DNA of 64,000 nucleotides from Winogradskyella undariae. GTDB taxonomy: Bacteria > Bacteroidota > Bacteroidia > Flavobacteriales > Flavobacteriaceae. The stretch's first letter is position 1, and the number at the start of each line of letters is the position of its first letter. The DNA is taken from the NCBI RefSeq assembly GCF_013285155.1, contig NZ_JABTEL010000001.1:310001-374000 (forward strand), read 5' to 3'. The notes under the pieces are model-generated. The model had not been told where the DNA came from. It did not search any database and worked only from the letters and a program-made list of their open reading frames with translations. The position numbers were made by a program, and so were the translations under genes. This document shows, in pieces, positions 36,155 through 44,626 of the stretch.

Positions 36155-37285
36155 TTATGCTTTTAATTCTTTTTCTAAGGCTTTAAAAAAGACATCGATG
36201 TGTTTTTTCTGAATAGTTAACGGTGGAAGTATTCTGATTAGGTTAGGGTTTTTTGCACTTCCTGTAAATATGTGATGATTGAAAATTAACTTTTTTCGTA
36301 AATCAGCAATTGGAAAATTGAACTCTAAACCAAGCATCAATCCACGGCCTTTAATGGTTTTTAAATTTGGAAGCGCTTTTGCTTTGTCTAAGAAATAGGC
36401 TTCCATTTCTTTTGCATTTTGCATTAAATTCTGTGCTTCTATCACTTCTAAAACAGAAAGTGAAGCAGCACAAGCCAAATGGTTACCACCAAAAGTGGTT
36501 CCTAATAAACCAAAAGAGGCTTTAATTGAAGGGTGAATTAATATACCTCCGATTGGAAATCCATTTCCCATCCCTTTAGCTAATGAAATAATATCTGGTG
36601 TGATATTATGTTTCTGAAAAGCAAAAAAGTCACCAGTTCTACCAAAACCAGATTGAACTTCGTCTGCAATTAAAGTTGTGTTGTAATGTTTACATAGTTT
36701 TTCTAATCCTTGATAGAATTCAGTAGTGCTTTGGTCTAATCCTCCAACACCTTGAATAAACTCTACAATAACCGCACAAGTTTCATTTTGTTTTAAAATA
36801 TTTTCAACGGCATCTAAATCTCCTAATTCAACAAAATCGACTTGTTGTTGTGCGTTTATTGGGGCAACAATTTTGGGGTTGTCAGTTGCTGCAACTGCTG
36901 CAGATGTTCTTCCGTGAAAGGAATTTTTAAATGCTAAAATTTTCTTTTTTCCATTGTGAAAAGAAGCTAGTTTTAAAGCGTTTTCATTGGCCTCAGCACC
37001 AGAATTACATAAAAACAGCTGATAATCTTTACAGTTAGATAAGGCTTCAAGTTTATCGGCTAATTCTACTTGCAATGGATTTTGAATAGCATTACTGTAA
37101 AAACCTAGTTTTTCAACTTGATTAGTGATTGCAGATACATACTTTGGGTGTGAATGCCCAATAGAAATCACAGCGTGTCCTCCGTAAAGGTCTAAATATT
37201 CCACGTTTTTATCATCATAAACATAAACGTCTTTTGCGCTTACAGGTGTGATGTCGAATAATGGATATACATTAAATAAACTCAT
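36155..37285 (-). CDS. argD: N-acylornithine aminotransferase
   Basis: A 376-residue class-III PLP aminotransferase. The cofactor lysine lies in SLAKGMGNGFPIGGI; LFLCNSGAEANENALK and IADEVQSGFGRTG are typical of the family. It transfers an amino group from glutamate to the N-acylglutamate semialdehyde. The ATG overlaps the proC stop codon by 4 bp. Acyl-group preference (acetyl or succinyl) cannot be read directly but should follow the ArgF' type. Confidence 0.93.
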   Translation of the reverse strand: MSLFNVYPLFDITPVSAKDVYVYDDKNVEYLDLYGGHAVISIGHSHPKYVSAITNQVEKLGFYSNAIQNPLQVELADKLEALSNCKDYQLFLCNSGAEANENALKLASFHNGKKKILAFKNSFHGRTSAAVAATDNPKIVAPINAQQQVDFVELGDLDAVENILKQNETCAVIVEFIQGVGGLDQSTTEFYQGLEKLCKHYNTTLIADEVQSGFGRTGDFFAFQKHNITPDIISLAKGMGNGFPIGGILIHPSIKASFGLLGTTFGGNHLACAASLSVLEVIEAQNLMQNAKEMEAYFLDKAKALPNLKTIKGRGLMLGLEFNFPIADLRKKLIFNHHIFTGSAKNPNLIRILPPLTIQKKHIDVFFKALEKELKA

Positions 37286-38082
37286 ATTTGCTCTTTTTTA
37301 ATGTTGCTAATTTTATTGTATGAAGCGATCATACCTTGTATTAAAGATGAACTCAAACCTTTGTGCTCCATTTCGTTTAAACCTTCAATAGTACAGCCTT
37401 TTGGTGTTGTTACTCTGTCTATTTCTTCTTCAGGATGATGTCCGTTAGTAATTAATAAACTCGCTGCACCTTCGCTTGTGTACATAGCTAATTCTTGTGC
37501 TTCTTTGGCATCAAAACCTAATTGAATAGCTGCTTGAGTGGTTGCTCTAATTAATCGCATCCAGAAAGCAACTCCGCTTGCACAAACGACTGTTGCAGCT
37601 TGCATTTGAGATTCTGGTATTGCTAATGAATGTCCTAATCGATTAAAAATAGCTTCAGCAATTTTAATGCGCTTTTGTCCTTTTTCATTACTACATAAAC
37701 AGGTCATTGATTTTCCAACAGCAATAGCTGTATTTGGCATAGCTCTTATTATAAATTGATCTTCGCCGACAATACTTTCAATCTTTGGAATTAAAAAACC
37801 TGTTATAGTTGAAATTAAAACATGTTTTTCTGTTAAATGAGGTTTTATGTCATTTAAGATTTTTTCAAAATGAGTGGGTTGTATAGCAAATATTAAAATA
37901 TCAGATTGCTTTACAGCTTCAATATTATCGGTTGTTAAAGTCACATTTTTATAACCCTCTAAATCTTGAATATCATCGAGGTTTCGTTTTGTTAAATATA
38001 ATGTGGTGATAGCATTGTTAGTGATTAATCCTTTGGCTATGGATTTTCCTAAATTTCCTGTTCCTATGATTGCTATTTTCAT
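37282..38082 (-). CDS. proC: Pyrroline-5-carboxylate reductase
   Basis: A 266-residue Rossmann enzyme. The N-terminal NADP site is IIGTGNLGKSIAKG, and the family signature appears late in the chain (ATVVCASGVAFWMRLIRATTQAA and the TPKGCTIEGLNEMEHKG end). It makes proline from pyrroline-5-carboxylate. Its place inside the arginine operon, overlapping argD, links proline and arginine synthesis at the glutamate-semialdehyde/ornithine branch. proB and proA are not in the window. Confidence 0.92.
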   Translation of the reverse strand: MKIAIIGTGNLGKSIAKGLITNNAITTLYLTKRNLDDIQDLEGYKNVTLTTDNIEAVKQSDILIFAIQPTHFEKILNDIKPHLTEKHVLISTITGFLIPKIESIVGEDQFIIRAMPNTAIAVGKSMTCLCSNEKGQKRIKIAEAIFNRLGHSLAIPESQMQAATVVCASGVAFWMRLIRATTQAAIQLGFDAKEAQELAMYTSEGAASLLITNGHHPEEEIDRVTTPKGCTIEGLNEMEHKGLSSSLIQGMIASYNKISNIKKEQI

Positions 38083-38197
38083 TTTGCTTTTCTATTGTTT
38101 TTTAATGGTAAAATGTGTTCGCATTAAAAAATGCTCGGTTCATGTTAATGACCGCGAAAGCGGTTATCTCTTTAAGTTAAACTTTATTTTATCTAAA

Positions 38198-38281
38198 CCT
38201 TTCGACTGCGCTCAAGGTGACAGTTTAGGCGATTTTCAATTTGGTTTTAGACCTACTAGGTTTATAAAACCTGCTAGGTCT
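38198..38281. repeat. Repeat families B (copy 2) and A (copy 2), proC-argC gap
   Basis: 38198-38221 is a single family B unit in inverse orientation to copy 1, with the core TTTCGACTGCGCTCAAGG. 38249-38281 is a family A palindrome (AGACCTACTAGGTTT and AAACCTGCTAGGTCT arms). Read on the minus strand, the order A then B with about 27 bp between them is the same as at 35069-35176, where the gap is 25 bp. Confidence 0.7.
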
Positions 38282-38292
38282 TAATATGTTTG

Positions 38293-39276
38293 TTAAAAAT
38301 AATTAGCTTTCAATTGTAAACCTTCAGTTTCTTCAAAACCATACATTAGATTCATATTCTGAACAGCTTGTCCGGAAGCTCCTTTTAATAAGTTGTCTAT
38401 AATGCTAGTAACTAATAATTTATTTTCATGTTTATGTAAATGAAGAATACATTTATTAGTGTTAACCACTTGTTTTAAATGAATGTCTTCATCCGAAATA
38501 AAGGTATAAGCAGCATCTTTATAAAATTCAGAATACAATGTTTTTGCTTCTTCAAGTGTCCCTTCAAATTTTGTGTAAAGTGTTGCGAAAATTCCTCTTG
38601 AAAAATCGCCGCGATTTGGCATAAAGTTGATTTCTGAATTAAAATCTGACTGTAATATATTAACTGTTTGATTTATTTCGCCTAAATGCTGATGTGTAAA
38701 TGCTTTGTAATGCGAGAAATTATTATCTCTCCACGTAAAATGTGTGGTTGCTGATAGTGAAGTTCCTGCGCCTGTGGCACCTGTTACGGCATTAATATGA
38801 ATATCGTTAGTTATAACTCCCGCTTTAGCAAGTGGTAATAAAGCTAGCTGAATTGCAGTAGCAAAACAACCAGGGTTCGCAATGAAACTCGCTTTTTTAA
38901 TGTCGCCTTTATTTAGTTCAGGTAAACCATAAATAAATGCTTTACCGTTAAAATTAGCATCAGCTTCGAGTCTGAAATCATTACTTAAATCAATAATTTT
39001 AATCGTTTTAGAAAAGGTGTTTTTTTCTAAAAAAGCTTTTGAATTTCCATGACCTAAGCATAAAAATAAAATATCAATATCTGGATTTATAGTGTCTGAA
39101 AATACTAATTCTGTGGTTCCTAATAAATCTTGATGTACTTTACTTATTTTATTTCCAGCATTTGAGGTGCTGAAAATGAAATCGATATCTACATGAGCAT
39201 GATGCATTAATAAACGTATTAATTCACCAGCCGTATAACCTGCACCTCCAATGATTCCTGCTTTTATTTTTTTCAT
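38293..39276 (-). CDS. argC: N-acyl-gamma-glutamyl-phosphate reductase
   Basis: A 327-residue semialdehyde dehydrogenase-type enzyme. The NADP site is IIGGAGYTAGELIRLL, and the catalytic Cys lies in ANPGCFATAIQLALLPL. A substrate-site His is likely in the FTHQHLGEI region. It reduces the N-acylglutamyl phosphate to the semialdehyde. In the mRNA sense the start is preceded by GGAGGAAATAGAT, an unusually strong Shine-Dalgarno-like run for this phylum, overlapping a degenerate family C palindrome. Confidence 0.94.
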   Translation of the reverse strand: MKKIKAGIIGGAGYTAGELIRLLMHHAHVDIDFIFSTSNAGNKISKVHQDLLGTTELVFSDTINPDIDILFLCLGHGNSKAFLEKNTFSKTIKIIDLSNDFRLEADANFNGKAFIYGLPELNKGDIKKASFIANPGCFATAIQLALLPLAKAGVITNDIHINAVTGATGAGTSLSATTHFTWRDNNFSHYKAFTHQHLGEINQTVNILQSDFNSEINFMPNRGDFSRGIFATLYTKFEGTLEEAKTLYSEFYKDAAYTFISDEDIHLKQVVNTNKCILHLHKHENKLLVTSIIDNLLKGASGQAVQNMNLMYGFEETEGLQLKANYF

Positions 39277-39324
39277 ATCTATTTCCTCCGAATGTGGGAA
39301 TGTTTTTATTTCAACTTTATGTTG

Positions 39325-39356
39325 AGACCTGTCAGTTTTTAAAATCAGACAGGTTT
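39325..39356. repeat. Palindromic repeat, family A-like, copy 3
   Basis: AGACCTGTCAG ... CAGACAGGTTT, an imperfect palindrome in the 83-bp argG-argC gap, ending 4 bp beyond the argG stop codon. It belongs to a TCAGG variant of family A, as does 44590-44616. Confidence 0.55.
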
Positions 39357-39359
39357 AGA

Positions 39360-40538
39360 TTAATTGTTTACTTGTTGATAAATCTTATTCTGATTCCCAA
39401 AAATTTTGATAAATCCTTTAGCTTCATCAGCGGTCCAACCTTTATTTTCTTCACCATAACTTCCGAATTTTGCACTCATTAAATCGTGTTTGGAAGCAAT
39501 ACCATCTAGTGAAAAATGATAAGGTCTTAAGGTTACAAATACATCGCCTGTTACGTTTTCTTGACTACTTTGTAAAAAAGCTTCCATGTTTCTCATTACA
39601 GGATCTAAATATTGCCCTTCATGTAAATGCATACCGTAGAAGTTAGACAGGTAATCTTTATGTTGTAATTGCCATTTCGTTAAGGTGTGTTTTTCTAACA
39701 AATGGTGCGCTTTTATAATGATTAAAGCTGCTGCGGCTTCAAAACCAACACGTCCTTTGATGCCAATAATGGTATCTCCAACATGAATATCTCTACCGAT
39801 TGCATAACCCGATGCAAGTGTATTTAAGACTTCTATATTTACTTCAGGATTGTTTTTAACACCATTTACGGCAACTAATTCTCCTTCAAAAAATGTTAAG
39901 GCTACCTTTTCTGGTTCCGTATGTTTTAATTGTGAAGGATAAGCAGATTCCGGTAGCGGTTTTTCTGAAGTTAACGTTTCTTCTCCTCCAACACTCGTTC
40001 CCCAAAGGCCTTTGTTAACAGAGTATTTGGCTTTGTTCCAAGACATATCGATTCCGTTTTCAATTAAGTAATCAATTTCGTGTTGTCTTGTTAATTTTTG
40101 GTCTCTTATAGGTGTAATAATTTCAATTTCTGGAGCTAATGTTTGAAAAATCATATCAAAACGAACTTGGTCATTTCCTGCTCCAGTACTTCCGTGTGCA
40201 ATATATTTTGCGTCAATACTTTTGGCGTATTGTACAATTTCAATAGCTTGAATAATACGTTCTGCACTTACAGATAGAGGGTAGGTATTGTTTTTAAGTA
40301 CATTTCCAAAGATTAAGAACTTAATCACTTTATCATAATAAGATGCAACAGCATCAATATTTTTATAAGTAGAAACACCCATTTTATAAGCGTTACTTTC
40401 TATGCTTTTAATTTCTTCAGGTGTGAAACCACCTGTATTTACGCTTACGGCATGAACATCGTATCCTGCTTTGCTTAAACTTACTGCGCAGTAAGACGTG
40501 TCTAATCCGCCACTATATGCTATAACTAACTTTTTCAT
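39360..40538 (-). CDS. argG: Argininosuccinate synthase
   Basis: A 392-residue ATP-pyrophosphatase-type ligase. The PP-loop is AYSGGLDTSYCAVSL near the N-terminus; YIAHGSTGAGNDQVRFD and NGVKNNPEVNIEVLN are family blocks. It joins citrulline and aspartate with ATP. It follows the GNAT gene by 4 bp, so it is the second gene of the operon, which is an uncommon position for a late-pathway enzyme. Confidence 0.95.
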   Translation of the reverse strand: MKKLVIAYSGGLDTSYCAVSLSKAGYDVHAVSVNTGGFTPEEIKSIESNAYKMGVSTYKNIDAVASYYDKVIKFLIFGNVLKNNTYPLSVSAERIIQAIEIVQYAKSIDAKYIAHGSTGAGNDQVRFDMIFQTLAPEIEIITPIRDQKLTRQHEIDYLIENGIDMSWNKAKYSVNKGLWGTSVGGEETLTSEKPLPESAYPSQLKHTEPEKVALTFFEGELVAVNGVKNNPEVNIEVLNTLASGYAIGRDIHVGDTIIGIKGRVGFEAAAALIIIKAHHLLEKHTLTKWQLQHKDYLSNFYGMHLHEGQYLDPVMRNMEAFLQSSQENVTGDVFVTLRPYHFSLDGIASKHDLMSAKFGSYGEENKGWTADEAKGFIKIFGNQNKIYQQVNN

Positions 40539-40542
40539 ATGC

Positions 40543-41172
40543 TTAATCTTGTTTTTTGTCCTTTTTAAGAAACATGTTGTGTTTTATGAGTTTTAATCTT
40601 GTCCAAACTTTTTTATCGTAATTCCGCTTTTCATGTTTTGGAGTTTCGGTTTTAGCAGGATCATAAAGCATACCAGTACATAAGCACATTTTTTGCTCTG
40701 TTCTTGTTAAGACATCAAAGTTTTTACAGGTTTGGCAACCTTTCCAAAAGGATTGGTCATCTGTTAATTCTGAAAATGTAACTGGTTTATAGCCTAATTC
40801 ACTATTCATTTTTAAAACCGCCAACCCTGTAGTAATACTAAAGATTTTAGCATTAGGAAATTTGGTTCTTGAATGGTTAAAAACTACTTTTTTGATTTGT
40901 TTGGCTAGCCCAATATTTCTGAAATCTGGATGCACAATTAGACCAGAGTTAGCTACAAACTTACCATGACCCCATTGTTCAATATAACAGAAACCAGCAA
41001 ATTTATCCCCTTCTAAAGCGATAACAGCATTGCCATTTTGTAGTTTAGTTATAATGTATTCAGGCTCTCGTTTGGCAATTCCTGTTCCTCTTACTTTAGC
41101 AGCTTCAGCAATAGTTTTACAAATAATTTCGGCGTAAACACTATGTGATTTATCAGCAATAACAATTTCCAT
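40543..41172 (-). CDS. GNAT acyltransferase, candidate N-acyl(succinyl)glutamate synthase
   Basis: A 209-residue GNAT-fold protein. The acyl-CoA loop is RNIGLAKQ (85-92) and strand 4 lies before it (SGLIVHPDF). A Cys-rich tail follows with C146, C149, C163 and C165 in CQTCKNF and KMCLCTG, which could bind metal. It is the first gene of the arginine operon, and no classical argA or argJ is present in the window, so it is the natural candidate for the first pathway step. Related GNATs in Bacteroidota arginine loci have been proposed for N-acylglutamate synthesis from fitness data, as I recall. Which acyl donor it uses is unknown. Confidence 0.72.
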   Translation of the reverse strand: MEIVIADKSHSVYAEIICKTIAEAAKVRGTGIAKREPEYIITKLQNGNAVIALEGDKFAGFCYIEQWGHGKFVANSGLIVHPDFRNIGLAKQIKKVVFNHSRTKFPNAKIFSITTGLAVLKMNSELGYKPVTFSELTDDQSFWKGCQTCKNFDVLTRTEQKMCLCTGMLYDPAKTETPKHEKRNYDKKVWTRLKLIKHNMFLKKDKKQD

Positions 41173-41301
41173 TGTAATTGATATTTAATTATAAAAATGT
41201 TTGATTTTTGTTTTGAAAGTAGAACCGGACTCACCTAAGTTCTGTAAAATAGAAATGTACCCTTACGGGCGGCGAATAAAAAAGCGGCGTACAATACTAT
41301 G

Positions 41302-41319
41302 ACTATCTAATAAGATAGT
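41302..41319. other. Small hairpin in the arg leader
   Basis: ACTATCT-AATA-AGATAGT, a perfect 7-bp stem between the leader peptide and the GNAT gene. A GC-rich patch with two GCGGCG-type blocks around six A/T (41270-41289) follows it in the direction of transcription. Confidence 0.4.
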
Positions 41320-41392
41320 TAAAGACTGAAAATATAATTTGATATTTGAGTAGTACACAAGTATGATGAATAAAATGACTATAGAATTTGTT

Positions 41393-41411
41393 GCTAATTA
41401 GAAGAATTAGC
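41393..41411. other. Hairpin overlapping the arg leader-peptide stop codon
   Basis: GCTAATT-AGAAG-AATTAGC, a perfect 7-bp stem. The stop codon of the Arg-rich leader peptide lies inside one arm, so ribosome position would decide whether it can form. Confidence 0.5.
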
Positions 41412-41478
41412 GACAGCGTTTTGTTAGGTCTAGACCTGTTGGTCTGGGAGTTCTATATTTGTGTCTTAGTGTAAACAT
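41407..41478 (-). CDS. Candidate Arg-rich leader peptide of the arginine operon
   Basis: A 23-codon reading frame from ATG at 41478 to TAA at 41407-41409, about 235 bp before the first arg gene on the same strand. Arg occurs at 5, 9, 12, 21 and 23 (three AGA and two CGC codons), and it ends Lys-Arg-Cys-Arg. The RNA around it can form competing stems: AGACC with GGTCT inside the frame, the palindrome AGGTCTAGACCT, and a stop-codon hairpin. This is how amino-acid leader peptides look, but I see no clear intrinsic terminator after it. The remainder of the 428-bp gap (41173-41600) is otherwise empty. Confidence 0.5.
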   Translation of the reverse strand: MFTLRHKYRTPRPTGLDLTKRCR

Positions 41479-41519
41479 AGGTCTAATTTACATATTATAT
41501 TTTATATGACAATTAATTT

Positions 41520-41566
41520 GAAAGTGAATTAATGAATTAATGTGAAATTCGAAATAATTCACTCTC
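41520..41566. repeat. AT-rich inverted repeat after the GapN-like gene
   Basis: Arms GAAAGTGAATTA and TAATTCACTCTC (one mismatch) surround a 23-nt loop, 35 bp beyond the dehydrogenase stop codon. There is no U-run, so termination here is uncertain. Confidence 0.4.
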
Positions 41567-41600
41567 AAATTATAAATATCATATTATTAGGGTCTTTTGT

Positions 41601-43193
41601 TTAAAGAATGTAATCTGTGCTTACAAAATTTGAAGCTTTAGAATCCATTAAGTCCTTCAGTATCGCATTGTTATAGTCGTTGTCTTTTGATGCAACAAAG
41701 GTTCTAATTGAAAAAGAACGTAAAGCATCATGCACACTTAAAGTAGAAACAGCAGAATCTTTTCGACCTGTAAAAGGATAAACATCTGGTCCACGTTGAC
41801 AAGAACTGTTTAAGTTTACACGACAAACTAAATTTACAAGCGTATCAATTAGTGGTGCTAATGTTTTTACATCTTTACCAAAAAGACTTACTTGTTGTCC
41901 GTAATTAGATTCGGCCATGTCATCTAAAGGTTCTTCGATATCACTAAATGGGACGATTGGAATAACAGGTCCAAATTGTTCTTCTTGAAAAACACGCATA
42001 TCTTTTGAAACCGGAAATAAAACGGCAGGGAAAATATAATTTTCTGTAGTTTCTCCTCCTTTTTTATTAATCACTTTAGCACCTTTAGATGTAGCATCAT
42101 CAATTAACTCTTGAATATACGTCGGTTTTTCAGGTTCTGGTAATGGTGTTAATTTAGAACCATCTTCCCAAGGATTACCAAATTTTAAAGCATCTACTTT
42201 TGCAGAAAAACGTTTATTAAATTCGTCTACAATGGTTTCATGTACGTATAATACTTTCAATGCTGTACAACGTTGTCCGTTAAAAGAAGTAGAGCCTGCA
42301 ATGCATTCGTCTATGGCCAAATCTAAATCGGCATCTGGTAATACAATAGCTGGGTTTTTAGCTTCTAAGCCAAGTACTAAACGTAATCTGTTACTTTTTG
42401 GGTGTTGATTTTGTAAAGCGTTTGCAGATTTACTATTTCCTATTAAGGCTAATACATCTACTTTGCCTGTTTGCATAATTGGTGCAGCAACAGTTCTTCC
42501 TCTTCCATAAATAATATTTACAACACCTTCTGGAAAACTATTTCTAAAAGCTTCTAATAAAGGTGTGATTAATAAAACACCATGTTTAGCAGGTTTAAAA
42601 ATCGTTGTATTTCCCATAATTATGGCAGGGATTAACAATGCGAAAGTTTCATTTAAAGGATAGTTGTAAGGGCCTAAACAAAGTACAACGCCTAATGGTC
42701 CTCTTCTTATATGTGCATTAACGCCAGAGTTTTTTTCAAATTTAGCGCTATCACGATCCATTTGTTTGTAATCTTCAATAGTATCGTATATGTATTCTAC
42801 AGTTCTATCAAACTCTTTTTGAGAATCAGGTAAGCTTTTACCAATTTCCCACATTAAAAGTTTAACGATTTCTTCTCGCTTGGTTTTCATTTGCTCTACA
42901 AACTTCTCCATACAAGCAATACGGTTTTCAACTTTCATTGTTGGCCATAATCCTTGTCCTTTATTGTAAGCTGTACATGCAGCGTCGAGTGCGCTTAAAG
43001 CTTCTGTTTCTCCTAATGTTGGTATGGTTCCTAGAAGTGTAGGTTTATAATCTTTTGTTGAAGAAATAGTGGAATATACTTCCGAAGTTTCTCCTGTCCA
43101 TGGCAGTAATTTTCCGCCGACTAAATACGTGTCTTGCTGGACTAAATTGTTGATTTTAAATTGTTCAGGTATATCTTGATATGTTGATTTCAT
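41601..43193 (-). CDS. gapN: GapN-like NADP-dependent glyceraldehyde-3-phosphate dehydrogenase
   Basis: An aldehyde-dehydrogenase-superfamily protein of 530 residues from the ATG at 43193; a GTG two codons further upstream (43199) is less likely. The catalytic Cys lies in [10 protein letters not shown] (Cys309) with the activating Glu in [16 protein letters not shown] and [15 protein letters not shown] resemble non-phosphorylating glyceraldehyde-3-phosphate dehydrogenases, which make 3-phosphoglycerate and NADPH. NADPH so made would serve the reductive steps of IlvC and GltBD; that link is inference. It lies 80 bp after ilvA on the same strand and may be the last gene of the ilv transcript. 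Other ALDH substrates cannot be excluded. Confidence 0.78.
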   Translation of the reverse strand: MKSTYQDIPEQFKINNLVQQDTYLVGGKLLPWTGETSEVYSTISSTKDYKPTLLGTIPTLGETEALSALDAACTAYNKGQGLWPTMKVENRIACMEKFVEQMKTKREEIVKLLMWEIGKSLPDSQKEFDRTVEYIYDTIEDYKQMDRDSAKFEKNSGVNAHIRRGPLGVVLCLGPYNYPLNETFALLIPAIIMGNTTIFKPAKHGVLLITPLLEAFRNSFPEGVVNIIYGRGRTVAAPIMQTGKVDVLALIGNSKSANALQNQHPKSNRLRLVLGLEAKNPAIVLPDADLDLAIDECIAGSTSFNGQRCTALKVLYVHETIVDEFNKRFSAKVDALKFGNPWEDGSKLTPLPEPEKPTYIQELIDDATSKGAKVINKKGGETTENYIFPAVLFPVSKDMRVFQEEQFGPVIPIVPFSDIEEPLDDMAESNYGQQVSLFGKDVKTLAPLIDTLVNLVCRVNLNSSCQRGPDVYPFTGRKDSAVSTLSVHDALRSFSIRTFVASKDNDYNNAILKDLMDSKASNFVSTDYIL

Positions 43194-43273
43194 AATCACC
43201 TATTTTTAACTATTAATACAGTTAATAAAGGTACGAAAAAAGCAACTTTTAATACGGTTAAATCTATGTTAAG

Positions 43274-44545
43274 CTATACTAAGAATTGAAATAAATCTTG
43301 CTTATCATTTAAGTAGTCTCCGAAGAAATTATGAAGTTTCATTTTAGAGATTAAAGGTTCTAGGTCTGATGGTGATTTTAGTTGCAATCCTACAATGGCA
43401 ACATCATTTTCTCTATTGGCTTTCTTGGTGTATTCAAAATGTGTAATATCATCAGTTGGGCCTAATATATCTACTACAAAATCTCTTAAAGCTCCTGCAC
43501 GTTGCGGGAATTTTATAATAAAGTAATGTTTAAGATTGGCATAAACTAAAGCGCGTTCTTTTATTTCTGCCATTCTTGTAATATCGTTGTTACTTCCGCT
43601 AATAACACAAACAACATTTTTACCTTTTATTTCGTCTGCATATTGATCTAAAGCCGAAATGCTTAAAGCTCCAGCAGGTTCAACAACGATAGCGTCTTTG
43701 TTATAAAGGTCTAAAATAGTTTGGCATATTTTGCCTTCGTCTACCGTAATGACATTAGATAAGTTTTCTTTACAAATTGCAAAGTTTAAGTCACCTACAC
43801 GTTTTACAGCAGCTCCATCTACAAAACTTTCTATGGTTTCTAACGTTGTGTTTTTATTGTTTTTTATTGAAGTAAGCATCGATGGCGCACCTTTAGGTTC
43901 TACACCAATAATTTTTGTTTGTGGTGATAGAATTTTAAAAACAGACGATAATCCTGAAGATAATCCGCCACCTCCAATTGGTACAAATACATAATGTATA
44001 GGGTGCACTTTGGCTTGGTCTATAATTTCTAAACCTACCGTTGCTTGACCTTCAATAACTTTTTCGTCATTAAAAGGATGGATAAATGTTTTGTTTGAAC
44101 GTTGGCATTCTTCCATGGCGGCATGACTTGCGTCATCAAAAGTGTCACCAACTAAAACCACGGTGACGTAATCTTCACCAAACATTTTTACCTGCTCAAT
44201 TTTTTGATTAGGTGTTGGTGAAGGCATAAAAATAGTACCTTTTATTTTTAATAATTTACATGAAATAGCAACACCTTGCGCATGGTTTCCTGCACTTGCA
44301 CATACAATTTCGTTTTCAGTTTGAATAGGGCTTAAAGATGAAATTTTATTATAAGCTCCACGGATTTTATAAGAGCGAACTTCTTGTAAATCTTCTCTTT
44401 TAAAATACACATTAGCATCAAACAGTTTTGAGTACTGCGCATTTTTTATTAATGGTGTAACGTGAGCAATGCCTCTAAGTCTTTCGGCTGCAGCTTCAAC
44501 AGCTTTAAGTGTAGGCTTGTATATGTTTGTTGTGGTTTCTTCCAT
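43274..44545 (-). CDS. ilvA: Threonine ammonia-lyase (biosynthetic, short form)
   Basis: A 423-residue fold-II PLP enzyme. The cofactor lysine is K60 in VRSYKIRGAY; the Gly-rich phosphate loop is PIGGGGLSSGL. The last 90 residues (HYFIIKFPQRAGALRDFVVDILGP) form one ACT-like domain, so isoleucine feedback is expected. Length matches the Bacillus-type enzyme with a single regulatory domain rather than the 514-residue E. coli form. It turns threonine into 2-oxobutyrate, the entry to isoleucine synthesis. It follows ilvC by 81 bp; the gap has two small palindromic repeats. Confidence 0.94.
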   Translation of the reverse strand: MEETTTNIYKPTLKAVEAAAERLRGIAHVTPLIKNAQYSKLFDANVYFKREDLQEVRSYKIRGAYNKISSLSPIQTENEIVCASAGNHAQGVAISCKLLKIKGTIFMPSPTPNQKIEQVKMFGEDYVTVVLVGDTFDDASHAAMEECQRSNKTFIHPFNDEKVIEGQATVGLEIIDQAKVHPIHYVFVPIGGGGLSSGLSSVFKILSPQTKIIGVEPKGAPSMLTSIKNNKNTTLETIESFVDGAAVKRVGDLNFAICKENLSNVITVDEGKICQTILDLYNKDAIVVEPAGALSISALDQYADEIKGKNVVCVISGSNNDITRMAEIKERALVYANLKHYFIIKFPQRAGALRDFVVDILGPTDDITHFEYTKKANRENDVAIVGLQLKSPSDLEPLISKMKLHNFFGDYLNDKQDLFQFLV

Positions 44546-44551
44546 GTTTGC

Positions 44552-44569
44552 TTCCTGCGAAGGCAGGAA
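44552..44569. repeat. Palindromic repeat, family C, copy 2
   Basis: TTCCTGC-gaag-GCAGGAA, perfect 7-bp arms, ending 6 bp before the ilvA ATG. In the mRNA sense the second arm gives GCAGGAAGC, a Shine-Dalgarno-like run at the right distance from the start. Confidence 0.65.
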
Positions 44570-44589
44570 CCTCTTTAATTAAAAAAATA

Positions 44590-44616
44590 CCTATCAGATT
44601 TTTAAAACCTGACAGG
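44590..44616. repeat. Palindromic repeat, family A-like, copy 4
   Basis: CCTATCAG ... CTGACAGG arms around TTTTTAAAAC, one mismatch, in the ilvC-ilvA gap 10 bp after the ilvC stop codon. Confidence 0.55.
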
Positions 44617-44626
44617 ATTATAATAG

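Noticed and set aside
41255-41290. GC-rich GCGGCG patch in the arg leader as an intrinsic terminator
   Set aside because: The two GCGGCG blocks are direct rather than inverted repeats, so they cannot form a stem with the T-run.
41426-41437. AGGTCTAGACCT as a stand-alone operator
   Set aside because: It lies inside the candidate Arg leader frame and is better explained as part of the leader RNA structure.
43194-43199. GTG start for the GapN-like gene
   Set aside because: An ATG two codons later is a better start, and the extra residues add nothing.
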